Shown: positions 8,752 through 17,827, numbered from the stretch's first letter. The stretch: DNA of 64,000 nt from Planctomycetota bacterium (GCA_022711465.1 JAKLEZ010000002.1:1-64000), one strand, 5' to 3'. Numbers and translations are program-made. Notes: generated by a model from the letters alone, not told the origin.

Positions 8752-10085
8752 GTTCGCGTCGTGTCGTCATCACCGGTCTGGGGCTCGTGACCCCGGTGGG
8801 TATCGGGGCCGAAACCGCCTGGAAGGCCCTGCTCGAGGGCAAGTGCGGCATTCGGCGCATCCGCGCCTTCGATCCGTCGCGCTTTGACTCTCAGGTCGGC
8901 GGCGAGATCGAGGGTCTCAATGTGGCTGGTGCTGTCCCCAAGGCCTACCGCAAGAGCGCGAAGATCATGGCTCGGGACATCGAGATCGCCGTGGTGGCCG
9001 CCTACGAGGCCGCCAAGGACGCCGGGCTCAAGACCAGGTGCCTGATTGAGCGCGGTGAGGCAACCGGCCCGTCCAATCTCGATCCCACGCGGTTCGGTGC
9101 CAACATCGGCGCCGGCCTGATCTGTGCCGATCTGACCGAACTGGCCGGGGCTCTCTACACCGCGGTCGACGAGCGAGGACAATTCAGTCTCCGCAAGTGG
9201 GGCGTCGACGGAATGAAGAATCTCACCCCTCTCTGGCTGCTCAAGTTCCTGCCCAACATGCTGAGCTGCCATGTGACCATTGTGCACGACGCCCAGGCCC
9301 CGTCCAACACGATCACTTGTGCCGAGGCCGCCAGCCATCTGGCAATCGGCGAGGCTTTCCGGACGGTGGCCCGCGGCTCGGCCGACATCTGCATCTGCGG
9401 CGGGGCGGAAAGCAAGCTGAATCCGATGGGCCTCATGCGTCAGTCGCTGCTCAAGCGGCTTTCCCTGACCCACAACGATGATCCCGCGTCCGCCTGCCGG
9501 CCGTTCGATGCCGATCGCGACGGATCGGTCATCAGCGAGGGCGGCGGCCTGCTCATCGTCGAGGAGCTTGAACACGCCCGCCAACGCGGGGCCAGGATCT
9601 ACTGCGAACTGGTTGGCTTCGGAGCCAGCACCAACACCCAGAGCTGGCTGGCGCCGGAGCCCGAGGGTAAGGGCATCGCCCTTGCGATTCGCAAGGCCCT
9701 GCAGGACGCCAAGGTCACCGCGAACGATGTCGGCCTGATCGCGACCTCCGGTCCGGGCACGGTCGCCCACGATTTGTCCGAGGCTCGGGGGATCCGCGCC
9801 GCATTAGGGGACAAGGCCGGTTCGATTCCTGCTCTCGCGATCAAGGGCGCCATCGGCAACAACGGGGCCGGCAGCGGGGCGATCGATTTGGCCATCGCCG
9901 CCCTGTGTGTCCGGCATCAGATCATTCCGCCGGCCACCAGCACGAAGAAGGTCGATCCGGCCTGCGGGCTTAATCTGGTGGTCGGCAAACCGATCGAGGC
10001 CAAAACCGGGATCGCGGTCAGTGTCGCCTACGCCCTGGGTGGCGGGCAGAACGCCGTCCTGGTCCTCAAGCGGATGGAGGATTGA
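8748..10085 (+). CDS. Degenerate beta-ketoacyl-ACP synthase, chain-length-factor-like
   Basis: This 445-aa protein has the full thiolase fold of KAS II (opening VVITGLGLVTPVG, late GGGQNAVLVLKR). The nucleophile position Cys191 is kept in NTITCAEAASH, but both decarboxylation histidines are lost. The usual AHGT segment reads ATSGPGT (Ser334) and the usual KxxxGH segment reads KGAIGNNGAG (Asn371). Such a protein should not perform normal decarboxylative condensation. By analogy with type II polyketide chain-length factors it may form a heterodimer with the intact synthase encoded three bases downstream. Unlike classical chain-length factors it still has the Cys, so acyl binding or priming is possible. 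Confidence 0.85.
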   Translation: MSSRRVVITGLGLVTPVGIGAETAWKALLEGKCGIRRIRAFDPSRFDSQVGGEIEGLNVAGAVPKAYRKSAKIMARDIEIAVVAAYEAAKDAGLKTRCLIERGEATGPSNLDPTRFGANIGAGLICADLTELAGALYTAVDERGQFSLRKWGVDGMKNLTPLWLLKFLPNMLSCHVTIVHDAQAPSNTITCAEAASHLAIGEAFRTVARGSADICICGGAESKLNPMGLMRQSLLKRLSLTHNDDPASACRPFDADRDGSVISEGGGLLIVEELEHARQRGARIYCELVGFGASTNTQSWLAPEPEGKGIALAIRKALQDAKVTANDVGLIATSGPGTVAHDLSEARGIRAALGDKAGSIPALAIKGAIGNNGAGSGAIDLAIAALCVRHQIIPPATSTKKVDPACGLNLVVGKPIEAKTGIAVSVAYALGGGQNAVLVLKRMED

Positions 10086-10088
10086 CCC

Positions 10089-11399
10089 GTGGAACGACGA
10101 CGCGTAGTCATCACCGGCATGGGCTGGATCACGCCGCTCGGCGACGACATCGAGGTGGTCTGGAAGCGGCTCCTCAATGGAGACAGCGGCGTGGCTCCGA
10201 CCACACTGTTCGATGCGAGCACTTTCCCAACCACCTTCTCGGCCGAGGTCAAGAAGTTCGATCTCGCCAAGTATCTTGGTCCCGATGCCAAGCGACACAG
10301 TACGGCCAGTCGCAACTCCCAGTTTGCCCTTGCGGCGGCCAAGATCGCCTGGGGCGACGCCGGCCTCGAAGAGTGCACGAATCTCGACCCCGCCCGCGTG
10401 GGCATCTACCTGGGCGGCGGTGAAGGCCCGATCGACTTCGACAATTTCGCGGCGGCCGCTGTTCAAGGCTGGGATGCGGCCGCGAACGGCGGCCGGGGCG
10501 ATCTCGATGCCGTCAAGTGGGCGGAAGTGGCCGTCCAGCGGCTCGACGCCACCCGCGAGTTCGAACAGGATCCCAACATGGCCGCCGGACACATCGCCTG
10601 CCAGTTCAACGCCCAGGGGCCGACGTTCAATACGCTGACCGCATGCGCCGCTAGCACTCAGGCCATGGGCGAGGCGACCAATCTCATTCGCCGTGGTGAT
10701 GCCGATGTGATCATTTCCGGCGGCACGCATAGCATGATCCATCCCTTCGGCGTCACCGGTTTCAATCGCCTGACCGCCCTCTCCACCCGCAACGATTCCT
10801 GTCTCACCGCCAGCCGGCCGTTCGACCGGACCCGCGACGGCTTCGTCCTTGGCGAGGGCGCGGGCATCGTCATCCTCGAGGAATACGAGCACGCCCGACG
10901 CCGGGGCGCCCGCATCCTGGCCGAGATTGCCGGCTTCGGCTCGACCGCCGACGCCTTCCGGGTCACGGATATCCACGAAGACGGCCGGGGTGGCATCGCC
11001 GCGATGCGGCTGGCCCTCGAGGACGCCGGCGTCAAGCCCGAGGCGATCGACTACATCTCCGCCCATGGCACGGGCACCGAGGAGAACGACAAGATCGAGA
11101 GCCTGGCTATCCAGGGCGTGTTCAAGGAGTTCGCGATCAAGGTGCCGGTCAGCTCGATCAAGAGCATGATGGGTCACCTGATCGCCGCTGCCGGAGCCGT
11201 CGAACTGATCACTTGCGTGCTGGCGATCCGCGACGGCGTTCTGCCGCCGACGACCAACTACGCCAACCCCGATCTCAACTGCCCGCTGGACTACGTTCCC
11301 AACAAGGCCCGCAAGGCCACTGTTGACGCCGCCCTCAGCAACAGCTTCGGTTTCGGCGGCCAGAATGACACCATCGTCCTCACTCGCATCGCCGGGTGA
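10089..11399 (+). CDS. Beta-ketoacyl-ACP synthase II-like (FabF family), catalytically intact
   Basis: This is a 436-aa condensing enzyme expected to join malonyl-ACP to an acyl chain. All three catalytic residues are present: Cys186 in LTACAASTQAMGEA, His326 in SAHGTGTEEND and His363 in KSMMGHLIAAAG. The C-terminal NSFGFGGQN loop is also intact. It starts at a GTG three bases after the stop of the degenerate paralogue, which implies coupled translation and roughly equal amounts of both proteins. It is the only competent ketosynthase in this operon. It may be a specialised rather than a housekeeping FabF, because no fabD, fabH, fabG or fabI accompanies it. Confidence 0.93.
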   Translation: MERRRVVITGMGWITPLGDDIEVVWKRLLNGDSGVAPTTLFDASTFPTTFSAEVKKFDLAKYLGPDAKRHSTASRNSQFALAAAKIAWGDAGLEECTNLDPARVGIYLGGGEGPIDFDNFAAAAVQGWDAAANGGRGDLDAVKWAEVAVQRLDATREFEQDPNMAAGHIACQFNAQGPTFNTLTACAASTQAMGEATNLIRRGDADVIISGGTHSMIHPFGVTGFNRLTALSTRNDSCLTASRPFDRTRDGFVLGEGAGIVILEEYEHARRRGARILAEIAGFGSTADAFRVTDIHEDGRGGIAAMRLALEDAGVKPEAIDYISAHGTGTEENDKIESLAIQGVFKEFAIKVPVSSIKSMMGHLIAAAGAVELITCVLAIRDGVLPPTTNYANPDLNCPLDYVPNKARKATVDAALSNSFGFGGQNDTIVLTRIAG

Positions 11400-11404
11400 G
11401 AGTA

Positions 11405-11436
11405 GTGAGCGGCAGGCCGTGAACCCTGCGGCTCAC
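11405..11436. terminator. Hairpin between convergent genes
   Basis: GTGAGC at 11405-11410 pairs with GCTCAC at 11431-11436, and after one G-G mismatch GCAGG pairs with CCTGC, giving eleven base pairs around an eight-base loop. It sits between the ketosynthase gene and the convergent zinc-ribbon gene and overlaps the latter's stop codon. No long T run follows. Confidence 0.4.
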
Positions 11437-11834
11437 GGGTGAGTGTGGTAGAAGGCGTATCCGCACTTGGGGCACTTGCCGGGAGTGCCGTCCTTCAGGC
11501 GTCCGGGAAAGAACGCACCGTCCTTCGGGCACTTGATCGCGGGAACAGCGGTAAACTGCTTGGTGGTCGGGCAGCGCACGAATGTCCTGCCCTCGTCCAG
11601 GCGTTGCCCGTCGGTCTTCACCTCTCCTTGTCGACTCATCTCCTGAAAGGACTTCGGAGTCAGGGTGAACACGTGGTTGTCGTCCAGGCAGATGTAGGGC
11701 ATCGCATCCTCGGCGGCATCAGGCTGCTCCGCCTCATCTCCGCTGCGGAGTGCAAGGAACAGGGCCGCGCCGACGGCAATCACGATGACACCGATCTTCA
11801 GGGCCAGCGCGGTCTTGCTGTTGTCGTCAGGCAT
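11433..11834 (-). CDS. Membrane-anchored zinc-ribbon protein
   Basis: This is a 133-aa hypothetical protein. One transmembrane segment (about residues 12-30) follows a short charged N-terminus, so the rest is probably outside the cytoplasm. The C-terminus has a four-Cys metal-binding pattern: one CPKD and one CPKCGYAFY about 20 residues apart; a further Cys occurs in FVRCPTT. The start lies 20 bases after the stop of the pseudopilin-like gene upstream, so the two are very probably one transcript. This points to a role linked to that exported protein, but no function can be assigned. Confidence 0.7.
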   Translation of the reverse strand: MPDDNSKTALALKIGVIVIAVGAALFLALRSGDEAEQPDAAEDAMPYICLDDNHVFTLTPKSFQEMSRQGEVKTDGQRLDEGRTFVRCPTTKQFTAVPAIKCPKDGAFFPGRLKDGTPGKCPKCGYAFYHTHP

Positions 11835-11854
11835 AGATTGAAATGGCCCTCGCT

Positions 11855-12826
11855 TTATTGCTGCATATAGTCCTGGCGGAAAACGACCTCACTGTTGCCG
11901 TTGCTGCATCCGGCCTGGCCCGGGGAGCAGTTGATGAAGTTCTTGTTGGTGTCATACATGTGATCCAGGTTGACCTTGCCTTCAACGAGAATGTTGGCGG
12001 CGTGGCCGTCAAGGAACGAGTAGCTGTGCCGGTCGAAACGGCCATGCCAGCCTCGGATCTTGGCCGTGTAGGGATAGTCATACCACACACCCCCGGTGGC
12101 ACAGTCGGACGGATCCTCGTGGAGCATCACCGCGCGAGACGGGCCTTTCTTGTAGAAAATCTGGATGATGCGGTCTCTGAGCAGCGCTTGGCGAGCCCGG
12201 CGGGCGGCGTTGTCCGAACTGAAACCCTCGGCCTTGACCATATATACATTGTAGTTGACGTTGCTCTGGTAACTTGTGCCGGTCACGTCGTAGGCCGAAG
12301 TGCGAGTCCGAGGAATGGCGAAGTTGCCGCGGCTGCCCACGCCACGATGCTCGCTGACCTCGTCCGCAGGGCACTCGAAGACCTCCATCTCGGTCCTGGT
12401 GCTGACCTTCGCAGAGGCGACATACTTGTTGAGTGGTCGATCCTGGGGGAGGAAATCGTAGTAGCCGCCGGGGCAATAAGCATTGTCCAGCACGCCTCCG
12501 CGGTCCTCGGGCACCCCGATACCGCGTTTGCCGCCGTAGTAGTTGGAGATGGGTTGCGGCTCAGCAGATCCGCGGTAGACAACCGGGGTCCAGCAGAAAC
12601 GGTCCTTCTCGGTGTTCAGGTAGGCGCCGGTCGCGGTGCCAAGACTCTTCAGATTCGCCAAGCACTTGGCCACCCGAGCCTGCTCGCGAGCCTTGGTCAG
12701 CGATGGCAGGAGCACGGAGATCAACAGGGCAATGATGGCCACCACGACCAGGACTTCGATGAGCGTGAACCCGGTCGCTCGGGACCTGGACAGCTCTCGG
12801 CTCCGGCGATTGTGCTGGGGTCTCAT
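11855..12826 (-). CDS. Prepilin-type (pseudopilin-like) secreted protein
   Basis: This 323-aa protein begins with a type IV prepilin-like N-terminus. A basic leader ends at Gly before [16 protein letters not shown], the site where a prepilin peptidase would cut and methylate Phe, followed by the hydrophobic helix and the segment [16 protein letters not shown]. The large globular part ends with a [12 protein letters not shown] motif like the conserved C-terminal DG motif of this planctomycete/lentisphaeral family. No pilus assembly genes lie nearby, so it is an orphan surface protein of unknown role. AAGGA lies ten bases before the ATG. It is followed by the zinc-ribbon gene. Confidence 0.9.
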   Translation of the reverse strand: MRPQHNRRSRELSRSRATGFTLIEVLVVVAIIALLISVLLPSLTKAREQARVAKCLANLKSLGTATGAYLNTEKDRFCWTPVVYRGSAEPQPISNYYGGKRGIGVPEDRGGVLDNAYCPGGYYDFLPQDRPLNKYVASAKVSTRTEMEVFECPADEVSEHRGVGSRGNFAIPRTRTSAYDVTGTSYQSNVNYNVYMVKAEGFSSDNAARRARQALLRDRIIQIFYKKGPSRAVMLHEDPSDCATGGVWYDYPYTAKIRGWHGRFDRHSYSFLDGHAANILVEGKVNLDHMYDTNKNFINCSPGQAGCSNGNSEVVFRQDYMQQ

Positions 12827-12903
12827 TCTTGGACCGTCCTTTCGGCCTCAGTATGTGCGAACCTGTGCCCGTTCCTGAATTCGAAAGAGATTCCTAGTAT
12901 TAT

Positions 12904-12932
12904 ATCATACTGCCGTGTTGCCCGGGTGACAA
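12904..12932 (-). promoter_or_regulatory. Candidate promoter of the pseudopilin/zinc-ribbon transcript
   Basis: Read on the minus strand, TTGTCA (12932-12927) and TATGAT (12909-12904) are separated by 17 bases. An overlapping TATAAT lies four bases further on. It would leave a leader of about 70 bases before the ATG at 12826. Confidence 0.5.
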
Positions 12933-13228
12933 CGCGTGCCCTGCAGGAAAGGCAGCGGGCGGGGCGGCCCTCTAGGCTACGCCGGAGTCTGTGGACCGCG
13001 TTGGGCCCAGGGACGCGGCAAGTTGCCTCTAGCCCCGAGAGCGTTTCGCCAGGGGCCGATAGCCGGCAGATGGCTGTAACCTTTTGTGATGAAATGCTTT
13101 GTGTGGAGTGGCGAGTTCTTCGCTTGCGACGTTGACCCTTCCTGTCTCCTGTCCCAGCCGCGTCGGCGGTCACGGTTCGGCCGCATCGATCACCACGCGG
13201 ATGAGACGATGATGAGTCCACGCCGGGG
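12933..13228. other. Non-coding stretch
   Basis: This is the upper part of the roughly 700-base gap between the pseudopilin and the EamA transporter. I see no gene, no clear RNA structure and no repeat here. Confidence 0.35.
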
Positions 13229-13540
13229 ATGCGTATCGCTCTGCCCGGGGCCGACGCGCTGGAACTCAAGAATGACATCGAGGACTGGTGGGTGTTCATC
13301 GATCCGGCGCTCAATCCGGACATGGCCCGCCAGCATCCCGTCGAGGTCCAGGGAACGCTGGTCGTCGCGGTCGTGAACCCCGCCCGCAAGCTGCCGGCGA
13401 AGTCCTCCAAGAAGCTGGCCCGGGACATGAAATCAAAGCCTCCTCGGCGGCGGACTCGACCGGCTGGTGGCTTCGGGAAAGCGCGAAACGGCATTTCCCG
13501 TGGTCACGCGGGGGACCGCGGCTTCACACCTCACTTCGGT
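13229..13540 (+). pseudogene. Possible remnant of a protein-coding gene
   Basis: This plus-strand open frame begins at an ATG with codons of strong G/C third-position bias for its first 70 codons, and the peptide looks natural (ELKNDIEDWWVFIDPALNPD, then VQGTLVVAVVNPARK). It then degenerates into Arg/Pro-rich sequence and runs antisense into the transporter gene. No family was recognised. It may be the 5' part of a truncated gene or a genuine small gene; the lack of a ribosome site favours a remnant. Confidence 0.25.
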
Positions 13541-14508
13541 CAGTCGGTCAAGCCGCTTGTGTCGGCCAATTTATCCTCCGGCTCGGGCGGCCGGGCCTGT
13601 CGGCTCCGCCGCGAAGCCATCGCCAGGGCCGCTCCGATCAGCAGGATGCCGCCGCCAAGCCACTGAACGTGGGTGAAGGTCTCACCTGTGATCAGGTGCG
13701 AACCGGCAAGGGAGATGAACGGGGCAATGAGGAGGCCCAGCTCGCAAACCGCCACGCCCATCCGCTGGACGGCCACGTAGTACAGGCCGTGAGCCAGCGA
13801 GATCCCCAGCAGCGCCGAGCCGATCAGGATCGACCAGTCATAGGTCGACAGCTCCAGCACGCTCGACGGATCGCCCAGCGGCGCCATACCGATCAGGCCG
13901 ACGGAACTGTATGCGCTGATCAGACTGAACAGGACCAGCGGGTGCTTCTTGTGCATGACGTAGCGGACCGAGACCCCGTAGAAGGCCCAGAACAGGCTGC
14001 AGGTGAAGATGATGGTCAGACCGATGAGCGTGTGTCCCCCGCTGGCGGCAAGTCGAGGGTAGCTCAGCGTCGCGAAGCCCGCGATCGCCAGGATTGCACC
14101 CGACCAGAACCGCCGGCTGCGAGCCAGTCGTCGTTCGTCGGGAAACACCATGAACGCGATCAGGATGCTCCACACCACCGCGATCCTTAGCAGGAAGGAC
14201 AGCTGCCCGGCGTTCTCGAAATACGGGGCCCAGGCGAAGAGCGTCTGGCCGACGGTGTTGATCACCGAGGGTAGCAGGGCGGCCAGCCAGAGCCCGCGAA
14301 GCTCTCCGCGCCGGATGCCCCAGACCAGCCATGGCAGGCAGGCGATGGCCGCAATCGGATAGCGCACCAGATTCGCGGTGAATCCGTCCGGAACCCTTGT
14401 CGGGCAGGCCAGATACCGGAGCATGACCGGGATTGTACCCCAGCTGATGATCGCTCCCAGAAGGGCGGCGATGGCCGTGATGTCGATGCGCTGGCGGATG
14501 GGCGGCAC
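13540..14508 (-). CDS. EamA-family (drug/metabolite superfamily) transporter
   Basis: This 322-aa integral membrane protein has about ten predicted hydrophobic segments arranged as two EamA halves (about residues 12-150 and 165-300). The family exports or exchanges small metabolites; the substrate cannot be read from sequence. The first segment contains LLGAIISWGTIPVMLRYLA, typical of the family. The C-terminal tail is short, basic and cytoplasmic. It starts three bases after the stop of the glycosyltransferase gene, so it belongs to the truA-glycosyltransferase-EamA operon. The gene closes that operon. Confidence 0.88.
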   Translation of the reverse strand: MPPIRQRIDITAIAALLGAIISWGTIPVMLRYLACPTRVPDGFTANLVRYPIAAIACLPWLVWGIRRGELRGLWLAALLPSVINTVGQTLFAWAPYFENAGQLSFLLRIAVVWSILIAFMVFPDERRLARSRRFWSGAILAIAGFATLSYPRLAASGGHTLIGLTIIFTCSLFWAFYGVSVRYVMHKKHPLVLFSLISAYSSVGLIGMAPLGDPSSVLELSTYDWSILIGSALLGISLAHGLYYVAVQRMGVAVCELGLLIAPFISLAGSHLITGETFTHVQWLGGGILLIGAALAMASRRSRQARPPEPEDKLADTSGLTD

Positions 14509-14511
14509 TCC

Positions 14512-15690
14512 TCAGAGGTGGGTTCGGTTCGGGCCGGCATCCTGCTGCAGCCTGAGATACAGCGATTCCAGCTCGGACACCATCTTTCGCTGGTCGAACC
14601 GTTCGAGGCACAGTTGCCTTCCGGCTCGACCGAGGCGGCGGCGTTCGCTGGCGTCGCCGGCGAGCGTGACCATGGCCTCGGCCAGGCCGGGGACGTCGTT
14701 GAGTCGGACCAGTGCTCCGGTTCGCCCGGGGAGGACGACCTCCGGGGCACCGTCGATGTCGAAGCTGATGACCGGGCACTCCATCAGCAGAGCCTGAACG
14801 GCCGCCCGGGGCAGACCTTCCCACTGGGAGGCGTGCACCAGCAGGTCCATTCCCGCGAGCATCTCCGGCACCCGTTGCGGTGCCAGGAGACCGGTGAGAT
14901 GGACGCGCCCGCGAATGCCCATGGACTCTAGTTGCTTCTCGTAATCGGTGCGCTGAGCCCCGTCACCGACCCACACGAACCGCAGCCTGGAATTCCGCTG
15001 GGCCGCGAGGGCCATCGCCGGGATCAGGACCTCGTAGCCCTTGTTGCGGAACAGGCGAGCCACCGCCCCGATGACGATCTCCTCGTCGGCCGCTCCCCAG
15101 CGGCGCCGAACGGCGGCCCGGTCCCCGCGCGCCGGATCAAACAGCTCGGTTCGCATCCCGGAATAGACGGTCACGAACTTGTCCCGCGGGGCTATGCCGA
15201 CCGCCACCGCCTGATCGCGCATCGCGTCGGCCACGGTGACCAACGCCTGCGTGAATCGGGCACAGTAACGTTCCAGCCAACGATAGAGCATCTGCACCGG
15301 CCATGACTGCGTTCGGTTGAAGCTCATACCGTGGATGGTGTGGACGATGATCGGCACGCCGGCGTCGCGAGCGGCCAGCCGGCCGAGGATCCCCGCCTTG
15401 CTGCTGTGAGTGTGGACGACCTCGGGGCGCAGATCCCGAAGCATGGCCGCCAACTCGCGGCGAGCCCGAAGATCGGTCAGCGGTCGAACTGCGCGGCACA
15501 TGTTCGGCACGATCCGCACGTCGTAGCCGCCTCGGTGAGCCTCGTCGTGCAGCGAGCCTTCCGGACCGGTCTCGGGCCCGACGAGCAGCGTGACCTGGTG
15601 CCCGCGATCGTGAAGTCCAGCGCAGGTCAGGATCGTGTTCTCCTGGGCGCCGCCGATGATCAGCCGAGTAATGATGTGGCAGATGTTCAT
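14512..15690 (-). CDS. Glycosyltransferase family 4 (GT-B fold)
   Basis: This 392-aa retaining glycosyltransferase has an N-terminal Rossmann domain opening MNICHIITRLIIGGAQENT, the acceptor-side motif VVHTHSSKAGILGRLAA, and a C-terminal donor-binding domain (GAVARLFRNKGYEVLIPA, then HASQWEGLPRAAVQALL, the EX7E region). It would transfer a sugar from a nucleotide donor to a lipid or polysaccharide acceptor in the cytoplasm. Its ATG overlaps the stop of truA as ATGA, and the EamA gene follows after three bases. An EamA transporter and a transferase together may serve surface-glycan synthesis, but this is only inference. Confidence 0.92.
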   Translation of the reverse strand: MNICHIITRLIIGGAQENTILTCAGLHDRGHQVTLLVGPETGPEGSLHDEAHRGGYDVRIVPNMCRAVRPLTDLRARRELAAMLRDLRPEVVHTHSSKAGILGRLAARDAGVPIIVHTIHGMSFNRTQSWPVQMLYRWLERYCARFTQALVTVADAMRDQAVAVGIAPRDKFVTVYSGMRTELFDPARGDRAAVRRRWGAADEEIVIGAVARLFRNKGYEVLIPAMALAAQRNSRLRFVWVGDGAQRTDYEKQLESMGIRGRVHLTGLLAPQRVPEMLAGMDLLVHASQWEGLPRAAVQALLMECPVISFDIDGAPEVVLPGRTGALVRLNDVPGLAEAMVTLAGDASERRRLGRAGRQLCLERFDQRKMVSELESLYLRLQQDAGPNRTHL

Positions 15691-16535
15691 GAGTCCAGGT
15701 CCGCGAGGTCGCCGTCTTCATCCTCGGCGATGCCGGGCAGGTCGGAGAACGTCGCATCGGCCGGCCGCGGGTTCTTCGGCGGGCGAGTCAGATCGTAGCG
15801 CACCCACTGCATGCACAGCCCGCGAGCCGGAGCCGTCGGACCAGCCTGGCACCGGTCCCGGCTGGCCAGAATGCCGGGGACGCGCTCCACCGGCCAGTGG
15901 CCGCGGCCGACCTCGATCAGCGTGCCGACCATGTTCCGGACTTGGTTGTACAGGAAGCCTGTGCCCTCGACATCGATCCGCAATTCGTTGTAGCGGTGAT
16001 AGATGTCGATGCCCAGGACCGTTCGGACCGTGGTCTGCCGCTCGCTCCCCTGAGTCGCGAAGGCGGCGAAGTCGTGGGTGCCCAGGAGATAGGCGGCCGC
16101 CGCCCGCATTCGCGAAACTTCAAGCGGGTGCCAGAAATGGTAGGTGTAACGCTGGGCGAGTTCATCCACCGGGCGGTGAGCCGCGTTGTAGATCCGGTAG
16201 CGGTAGAGCTTGGACACCGCGTCGCTGGTAGACCGAAACCCAAGCGGAACCTCGTCCGCCGCGCCAACTGAGATGTCCTTGGGCAACCGCCCACCGATAG
16301 CCTTCTTGAGGTTCTCGCAGGGCATGGTGCTGGTCGTCTCGAAGTTGGCGACCTGCCCGGCGGCATGGACTCCCGCATCCGTCCGCCCGGCGCCCAGAAC
16401 CGCAACCTGGTGATGGACCACCCGACGCAAAGCCTGCTCGATCGATTCCTGCACCGTTCGCATACCCGGTTGTTGCTGCCAGCCGTGGAAGTCCGTGCCG
16501 TCGTACGCGATCAACAGGCGGATGTTGCGCCACAT
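15687..16535 (-). CDS. truA: tRNA pseudouridine(38-40) synthase
   Basis: This enzyme converts uridines 38-40 of the tRNA anticodon arm to pseudouridine. The 282-aa protein has the family opening LLIAYDGTDFHGWQQQPG, the catalytic Asp in GAGRTDAGVHA, and the later FLYNQVRNMVGTL segment. ATG 16535 was chosen because it places the family motif at the normal distance from the N-terminus; the frame is open further upstream. The C-terminus has an acidic extension (DEDGDLADLDS) beyond the usual end. It heads the operon with the glycosyltransferase and the EamA transporter and is divergent from the uroporphyrinogen decarboxylase-family gene. Confidence 0.96.
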   Translation of the reverse strand: MWRNIRLLIAYDGTDFHGWQQQPGMRTVQESIEQALRRVVHHQVAVLGAGRTDAGVHAAGQVANFETTSTMPCENLKKAIGGRLPKDISVGAADEVPLGFRSTSDAVSKLYRYRIYNAAHRPVDELAQRYTYHFWHPLEVSRMRAAAAYLLGTHDFAAFATQGSERQTTVRTVLGIDIYHRYNELRIDVEGTGFLYNQVRNMVGTLIEVGRGHWPVERVPGILASRDRCQAGPTAPARGLCMQWVRYDLTRPPKNPRPADATFSDLPGIAEDEDGDLADLDS

Positions 16536-16610
16536 GCGGCTGATTCTACGGACGCGGCAGGGGACCATCAATCTCGCTTGCGATTCCCTCTCGGACTATC
16601 ATGCCCCGCT

Positions 16611-17792
16611 ATGACCCCGCGCGAGCGCATCCAGGCGGCAATGAACCACCAGCCCTGTGATCGAGTACCGGTCATGTGCCAGCTGGCCCTGGGACACTAT
16701 TTCATCCACGGGCGGCACAGGCCGGCGGACATCTGGTTCGACAGCCGGGTCTTCGTCGAGACGTTGGCGGAGTTCCAGCAGAGGTGCGGTTTCGACGGAT
16801 TCCTGATCAATCTGCCCGGCCGTCCCCCGGACTGGCGGGAATACGTCCTGGCGTCGCGTCCTGCTGACCAGGGTGAATGCCTGACCTGGCGTAACGGGCT
16901 CGAGACCTGGTTTCCGCCGGACGACAACCCCCACGCCTTCATCGCCGACCGGCAGCCGCTTCCGCGGGTCAATCCTCAGGTGGTCGATCCCGGCGATCCC
17001 GCCACGTTTCGTACTCCCGGATATGTCTGGAACACCTGGCATGCTCCCTCGTTGTGGGATGTCCTGCCCGATGCGGATCTCGGCGAGCCGGAGGCCTATC
17101 CGCCATGGCTGACGGCCGGGCTGCGACACGCCCGGATCACCTGCCCCGAGGTCTCGATTCACATGGAGGTTTTCTCACCTTTCACCCATCTTCTGGAGCT
17201 GTTTGGGTATGAGCACGCACTCATCGCCCTGCTCGATTCGCCGGCCGTGTGCCACCAGTTGCTGGCCCAGGTCAGTCGTCATGTCATCGCCCAGATTCGG
17301 GTGTACGCTCCTTGCGGGCCGGATGCCATCCTGGTCAGCTCGGCCTTCGCGGGGGCGGGCTTCATCAGTCGGGCGATGTACAGTGAGTTCGTCGTACCCT
17401 ACGAGCGGCAGGTGGCCGCCGCCGTCCACGAGTACGGCCTGCCGATCTACACCCACACCTGTGGGGCGATCGGAGACCGCCTGGATCTCATGGCCGAGAC
17501 GGGCGTGGACGGACTCGACACGCTTGACCCGCCACCGTTGGGTACGGTGGATCTCGCCAGGGCCAAGGCGGAGTATGGCAGCCGGTTCTTCTTCAAGGGC
17601 AACCTGGACGCGGTAAACGAAATGCTCCGAGCCGACGACGCAACCTTCGAAGCCGCTGTCCGGAAAAGGCTGGCGATCGGCTCGCCGGGCTCCGGCTACA
17701 TTCTCTCGTCGGCCTGTTCAGTGGCCCCGCACGTCAGACCGGACCGGCTGCAACGCATGGTCGAGCTGGCGGAGGCGTATTCAAGGCGGTGA
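16611..17792 (+). CDS. Uroporphyrinogen decarboxylase-family protein (methyltransferase-like)
   Basis: This 393-aa TIM-barrel protein belongs to the URO-D superfamily, which contains both haem-pathway decarboxylases and corrinoid/thiol methyltransferases such as MtaA. The opening MTPRERIQAAMNHQPCDRVPV is typical of the methyltransferase branch, and the zinc-type motif HTCG in IYTHTCGAIGD argues for that branch rather than HemE. The ATG at 16611 was chosen because the longer frame would run antisense through truA; no strong ribosome site is visible. No corrinoid protein or other partner gene lies nearby, so the substrate is unknown. Confidence 0.85.
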   Translation: MTPRERIQAAMNHQPCDRVPVMCQLALGHYFIHGRHRPADIWFDSRVFVETLAEFQQRCGFDGFLINLPGRPPDWREYVLASRPADQGECLTWRNGLETWFPPDDNPHAFIADRQPLPRVNPQVVDPGDPATFRTPGYVWNTWHAPSLWDVLPDADLGEPEAYPPWLTAGLRHARITCPEVSIHMEVFSPFTHLLELFGYEHALIALLDSPAVCHQLLAQVSRHVIAQIRVYAPCGPDAILVSSAFAGAGFISRAMYSEFVVPYERQVAAAVHEYGLPIYTHTCGAIGDRLDLMAETGVDGLDTLDPPPLGTVDLARAKAEYGSRFFFKGNLDAVNEMLRADDATFEAAVRKRLAIGSPGSGYILSSACSVAPHVRPDRLQRMVELAEAYSRR

Positions 17793-17803
17793 GCCCCTGA
17801 GCC

Positions 17804-17827
17804 GAGCGGCAACCGGGCCGGCCGCTC
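17804..17827. terminator. Hairpin between convergent genes
   Basis: GAGCGGC at 17804-17810 and GCCGCTC at 17821-17827 form a seven-base stem with a ten-base loop in the short gap between two convergent genes. There is no T tract, so the call is tentative. Confidence 0.3.

Noticed and set aside
16365..16610. N-terminal extension of the uroporphyrinogen decarboxylase-family protein
   Set aside because: It runs antisense through truA, and the family N-terminus begins exactly at the ATG at 16611.
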